A stretch of DNA of 17,901 nt from JAAZDN01 sp964440875 (GTDB taxonomy: Bacteria > Bacillota_I > Bacilli_A > Erysipelotrichales > Erysipelotrichaceae): the NCBI GenBank assembly GCA_964440875.1, contig CAYTTS010000024.1, forward strand, positions 1 to 17,901, read 5' to 3'. The position numbers and the translations under genes are program-made. The notes below the pieces were generated by a model. That model ran no database searches. It was not told the origin of the DNA and saw nothing but the letters and a program-made list of their open reading frames with translations. Of the stretch, positions 14,628 through 17,901 are shown in pieces. Positions within the stretch are counted from its first letter, which is position 1. Each line of letters opens with the position of its first letter.

Positions 14628-14829
14628 ATAAAATCCACCTCTCTTTTTACAAGTTTAGCATTTATATAGTTAATAATCAAAAGTTGAAAAGAAATTTAAC
14701 TAGATTTCATTCATTTTAATGATTAATAAGCCATTTTTTAGCAATAATAAGCCTTTTCTAAAGGGATAATCAAGTATATTACCACTATAAGTGTACAAAA
14801 ATAGTTTCAATAGCAAGAGAGTATTATCG

Positions 14830-14858
14830 TTGACAAAGTATTTCAACTATGCTATGTT
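14830..14858 (+). promoter_or_regulatory. Promoter of the CnaB surface protein gene
   Basis: Perfect -35 TTGACA (14830-14835), 17-bp spacer, extended -10 TGC-TATGTT (hexamer 14853-14858). Confidence 0.7.
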
Positions 14859-14866
14859 TGAATTAG

Positions 14867-14880
14867 AAGATACGTATCTT
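14867..14880. promoter_or_regulatory. Perfect palindrome in the initial transcribed region, candidate operator
   Basis: AAGATACGTATCTT is a 14-bp perfect palindrome starting about 9 bp after the -10 box, at a position suited to a repressor. No regulator is coded in the window. Confidence 0.45.
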
Positions 14881-14897
14881 AGAAAATAAATTTTCAG

Positions 14898-14938
14898 TAT
14901 TGCAGTTTTAATAATAATTATTGCAATATTACTTTTAC
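14898..14938 (+). promoter_or_regulatory. Leader inverted repeat of the CnaB gene
   Basis: TATTGCA (14898-14904) and TGCAATA (14932-14938) are exact inverted arms around a 27-nt AT-rich loop. No T run follows closely enough for a terminator. Possible mRNA leader hairpin. Confidence 0.3.
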
Positions 14939-14988
14939 AAATATATATTACTACCAATACGTAGTTTTGTAGAGCAAGGGGGGCTTCT

Positions 14989-17901
14989 ATGAAAACAAGA
15001 CGTAATGCTTTTGGTTATGTTTTTACAGTACTATTAACCACAGTTGCAATGTTTCTTTCAAGTACTCATACTGTAAGAGCAGCTGATCCAATAATTCCAG
15101 TAAGTGGTCCATATGTGTCAGATGCTGATACAATGGCATTGGATTTTGAGAATAAATCTACTAATGATCATACTAAAATTATTAAACTTTGGGTTCAAGA
15201 TGGATATGTATTCATTGCAGTTGCATCAACACATCAACTAGGAAGTATAGTTGTTGGAGGAACTCATTCTCTTGAACTTAAAGAACATGCAGTAAAAGAG
15301 AGAATCACAGTCGACGGTGTCCAATTGATACCAGAATTAGGTTTAGGCGGTAATGTTAAGGATTCTCGATGGACAATTGGTGCATTTCCTAAAAGTATAG
15401 CAACAACAGATGGAGTTTATGCTATCACTGTTAGAGGAATTGGTGGCGGACACGATGTTATTGCTGATTTTAAAGTCATCATACCTAAAATAACGGCGAC
15501 AGTAAATAAAACTTGGATTGGCGGATTAAAAGCACCAATTGAAGTACAATTAAATAGAAAAACCGTAGATAGCAACTTCGAAAAAGTTATCCAAGCAGGC
15601 ATTATTAATCCTGTTACTCTAACAGCTAATGCTAGTGGACTAGCTAGCTATACTTGGACAGATTTATATAGAACTGATGGAATCGGACGTCTATTTGAAT
15701 ATGACATAGCAGAAATTAGCGGTGCTAACGGTTATAGTTCAAGTTTAACAAGTAGTTATAATACAAGTGATCTCGTTTATACATTTAACTTAGTAAATAC
15801 CTACACGAGAGTTATTAGTGATTTAGTTGTAGAGAAAAAATGGGTTGGAGGAATCTCTGTACCTGTAACTATTAGTGTTTATCGTCAACTTGAAGGAAGT
15901 GAAGCGCGAGTATTATTTGCTGAAGTAACTTTAGATGGTCAAGTAGAGAGTGATGCTCATGGTTCTGGAGAATTAGAACCTTGGAAATATACCTTTAAAA
16001 ATATTGATCTAACAACAGATGATGGACTAGCTTACACATATACTATTGATGAAGAAGATGTACCACTAAACTTTAATAAGTCGGTAGACAATGAAACATT
16101 CACTATTACAAATAGCTATGTAACACCTAGAACATCAATAACAGCTAATAAAGTCTGGATTAATGGACCAAGTGATCATCCTGATATACAGTTACAACTG
16201 TATCAAAATGATATTCCATATGGTGCGCCAATAACACTAGTTTCACCAGAAACTACTTATACATGGGATGATTTACCATTAACAGACATAAATGGAATTG
16301 CATATGTATATACTGTCGACGAGTTAACTGTATTAGATAATTACACTAAGACACTTAGCAGTGATAAATTAACAATTACAAATACTTATGTAAGTCCAAA
16401 AACAGAAATAACAATATCCAAAGTTTGGGTTGGCGGAGCAGAAGTAAAACCGACAATTGAGCTTCAGTTATACCGCAACAATGAAAAATATATGGATCCA
16501 TTCATATTAGTTGATGGAGAATTAACAAGAACATTCACTGATTTAGAGAAAACAGATATAAATGGTAATGAATATACTTATCGAGTAGATGAGCTTAATG
16601 TACCAGAAAACTATAGAAAAGAGATCAGTGAAGATGGACTAACTGTAACTAATACCTACCATTCACCTTTAACAAGTGTGAATGTAAATAAGATTTGGGT
16701 TGGTGGACCAGATGTTAGACCAGATATTTATCTTCAATTATATAGAGATAATGTAAAAGAAGGAAGCCCTATTAAATTAGAAAATGGCGACACTACTTAT
16801 ACATTTATGAATCTATTAAAAACTGATGAAAACGCTAGAGAATATACTTATCGCGTTGACGAAGTTGAAGTACCAATAAATTATGAAAAAATGATAAGTG
16901 AAGATGGATTAACGATAACTAACACATATAAATCACCACTTATAAGTATTACAGGTAATAAAGTATGGGTTAATGGACCTGATTTAAAACCAAGCATTAG
17001 TTTACAATTATATCGTGACAACACACCTTACTTAAATCCAGTTAGTTTGATCAATGGAAGCACTAGCTTTACTTGGGAGAACTTAGAAAAAACTGATGAA
17101 AAGGGTAATGAGTATACATATCGAGTTGATGAGTTAGCTATTCCAGAAAACTACAGTAAAGAAAATAGCTTAGATGGTTTAACAGTTACAAATACTTATC
17201 ACTCACCTACTATCGAAATAACTGGAACTAAATCATGGATAGATGGTCCAAATGTACATCCTGATATTCAATTACAACTCTATAGAAATGGAGAAGCATT
17301 ACACGCACCAGTTCTATTAGTAGATGGGCAAACTGAATATACTTGGCAAAACCTAGCTAAGACAGATCAGTTTGGCAATGAGTATCGTTATACAGTTGAT
17401 GAAGTAAATACGCCTGAAAACTATGTTAAAGAAAATACAGATAATGGATATAAAGTAGTTAATACTTACAAATCGCCATTAACTGAAATTGTTGGAACAA
17501 AAGTTTGGGTAAATGGACCAAGCGATAAACCTGTCGTTAGTCTACAATTATATCGCGATGGTATTGCATATCTTGATTCTATTACACTAAGTGATGGGGC
17601 AACAAGAGCAACTTGGAAAGATCTTGAATTAACAGATAGATTTGGAAAAGCATATGTATATACTGTCGATGAATTAGAAGTACCAAATAACTACATAAAA
17701 ACTGTAAATGAAGATGGTACTACAATTACAAATACATATAAGTCAGAGAAGATTGCTGTAACTGGAACTAAAGTATGGGTAAATGGACCAGAAGTTAAAC
17801 CAACTATTAGCTTACAGCTATATAGAGATGGTGAAGCATATTTAGAGCCTGTACAACTAAGTAATGGAACAGTTGAACATGTATGGGCAGAATTAGATTT
17901 A
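14989..17901 (+). CDS. Secreted CnaB-repeat surface protein (3' end beyond window)
   Basis: Open for 971 codons to the window edge with no stop, so the C-terminus is missing. The signal peptide is MKTRR, then hydrophobic residues 7-25, with cleavage near VRA (29-31). Residues about 33-163 form an N-terminal domain I do not recognise. Then come nine Cna B-type domains, each opening with a K-x-W motif (W at 176, 285, 390, 480, 570, 660, 750, 840, 930). Each complete repeat in the regular part has K in NKVW/TKVW, YTVDE or YRVDE, and a terminal TNTY. These are the Lys, Glu and Asn expected for a self-formed isopeptide bond that stiffens such stalks. Family members are wall-anchored adhesins or pilins; an LPXTG signal would be expected past the window. 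Strong promoter and long leader suggest regulation. No collagen-binding function can be claimed from this sequence alone. Confidence 0.85.
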   Translation, partial: MKTRRNAFGYVFTVLLTTVAMFLSSTHTVRAADPIIPVSGPYVSDADTMALDFENKSTNDHTKIIKLWVQDGYVFIAVASTHQLGSIVVGGTHSLELKEHAVKERITVDGVQLIPELGLGGNVKDSRWTIGAFPKSIATTDGVYAITVRGIGGGHDVIADFKVIIPKITATVNKTWIGGLKAPIEVQLNRKTVDSNFEKVIQAGIINPVTLTANASGLASYTWTDLYRTDGIGRLFEYDIAEISGANGYSSSLTSSYNTSDLVYTFNLVNTYTRVISDLVVEKKWVGGISVPVTISVYRQLEGSEARVLFAEVTLDGQVESDAHGSGELEPWKYTFKNIDLTTDDGLAYTYTIDEEDVPLNFNKSVDNETFTITNSYVTPRTSITANKVWINGPSDHPDIQLQLYQNDIPYGAPITLVSPETTYTWDDLPLTDINGIAYVYTVDELTVLDNYTKTLSSDKLTITNTYVSPKTEITISKVWVGGAEVKPTIELQLYRNNEKYMDPFILVDGELTRTFTDLEKTDINGNEYTYRVDELNVPENYRKEISEDGLTVTNTYHSPLTSVNVNKIWVGGPDVRPDIYLQLYRDNVKEGSPIKLENGDTTYTFMNLLKTDENAREYTYRVDEVEVPINYEKMISEDGLTITNTYKSPLISITGNKVWVNGPDLKPSISLQLYRDNTPYLNPVSLINGSTSFTWENLEKTDEKGNEYTYRVDELAIPENYSKENSLDGLTVTNTYHSPTIEITGTKSWIDGPNVHPDIQLQLYRNGEALHAPVLLVDGQTEYTWQNLAKTDQFGNEYRYTVDEVNTPENYVKENTDNGYKVVNTYKSPLTEIVGTKVWVNGPSDKPVVSLQLYRDGIAYLDSITLSDGATRATWKDLELTDRFGKAYVYTVDELEVPNNYIKTVNEDGTTITNTYKSEKIAVTGTKVWVNGPEVKPTISLQLYRDGEAYLEPVQLSNGTVEHVWAELDL
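16138..17901 (+). repeat. CnaB coding repeat array, 270-bp exact period
   Basis: The K-x-W tryptophan codons lie at 16156, 16426, 16696, 16966, 17236, 17506 and 17776: six intervals of exactly 270 bp. The last copy is cut by the window end. Two earlier, divergent units start near 15496 and 15823 with intervals of 327 and 315 bp. The copies differ at many bases while the protein motif is kept. Confidence 0.92.

Larger units (their letters stand above)
14628..14988. other. Divergent intergenic region between acetamidase and CnaB protein genes
   Basis: It holds the ribosome binding site of the acetamidase gene (minus) near 14633-14643, a direct repeat TAATAAGCC about 20 bp apart (14724-14753), the plus-strand promoter at 14830-14858, the palindrome at 14867-14880, and an inverted pair TATTGCA (14898-14904)/TGCAATA (14932-14938) in the leader. 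The CnaB gene has a 5' leader of about 125 nt. The ribosome binding site AAGGGGGG (14977-14984) precedes ATG 14989. No coding frame seen. Confidence 0.5.

Noticed and set aside
15496..17901. CRISPR array or DNA satellite
   Set aside because: The repeats are long, in frame and diverged at the base level; they are protein domains.

Overview
The window is AT-rich DNA (roughly 30% G+C by eye) from a low-GC Gram-positive-type bacterium: Bacillota, or a relative at the Mycoplasmatota/Erysipelotrichia border. The reasons are strong AGGAGG-type ribosome binding sites, short U-tailed terminators, CcpA-type (cre) sites, a meso-DAP dehydrogenase, a CnaB-repeat surface protein, a water-forming NADH oxidase and a clostridial-type [FeFe] hydrogenase operon. 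Tryptophan is read from TGG throughout. The 12 intact, complete genes end in TAA (10) or TAG (2). An anaerobic or microaerotolerant fermenting lifestyle is inferred; the species is not identifiable from this window.

Layout. 1-258: a long plus-strand hairpin (probably the terminator of a gene left of the window) and the ddh terminator. 259-3128 (minus): meso-diaminopimelate dehydrogenase, then a gap, then a small two-helix membrane protein and a membrane-anchored phospholipase D/cardiolipin-synthase-like enzyme. 3324-4657 (plus): water-forming NADH oxidase, broken by a one-base frameshift, with a clear terminator. 4915-7908 (plus): a cytoplasmic 5'-nucleotidase-family phosphoesterase and a secreted protein with two DUF5011-like Ig domains, whose ribosome binding site sits in a hairpin. 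7997-10083 (plus): a tight operon of MTA/SAH nucleosidase, RlmA-type rRNA methyltransferase and pyroglutamyl peptidase. 10161-10670: a free-standing glucose-type PTS EIIA with a cre site over its promoter. 10907-13707: a hydrogenase operon (NuoE-like subunit, [2Fe-2S] ferredoxin, HydA, ECF transporter S component), with a cre-like site upstream. 13728-14627 (minus): acetamidase/formamidase-family protein, convergent with the ECF gene over a shared terminator. 14989 to the window end (plus): a large secreted protein with nine CnaB domains, open at the right edge.

The main observation is that the redox genes are damaged. The NADH oxidase lacks one base in an A run. The NuoE-like gene has an in-frame TGA at codon 16 and a separate one-base deletion that removes its last two [2Fe-2S] cysteines. 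hydA carries an extra 8-bp tandem unit that cuts off its conserved C-terminal tail. Every one of these can be restored to a recognisable family sequence, and the restored ends fit the neighbouring genes (ATGA overlap; stop 8 bp before the next start). This looks like recent decay of the NADH/H2 redox functions, reversible repeat-mediated variation in hydA, or local sequence error. The hydrogenase locus also lacks the NuoF-type flavin subunit usual in NADH-linked hydrogenases.

The other notable structure is the CnaB array. Seven domains repeat at exactly 270 bp (90 residues) with no length change, after two longer, divergent domains.
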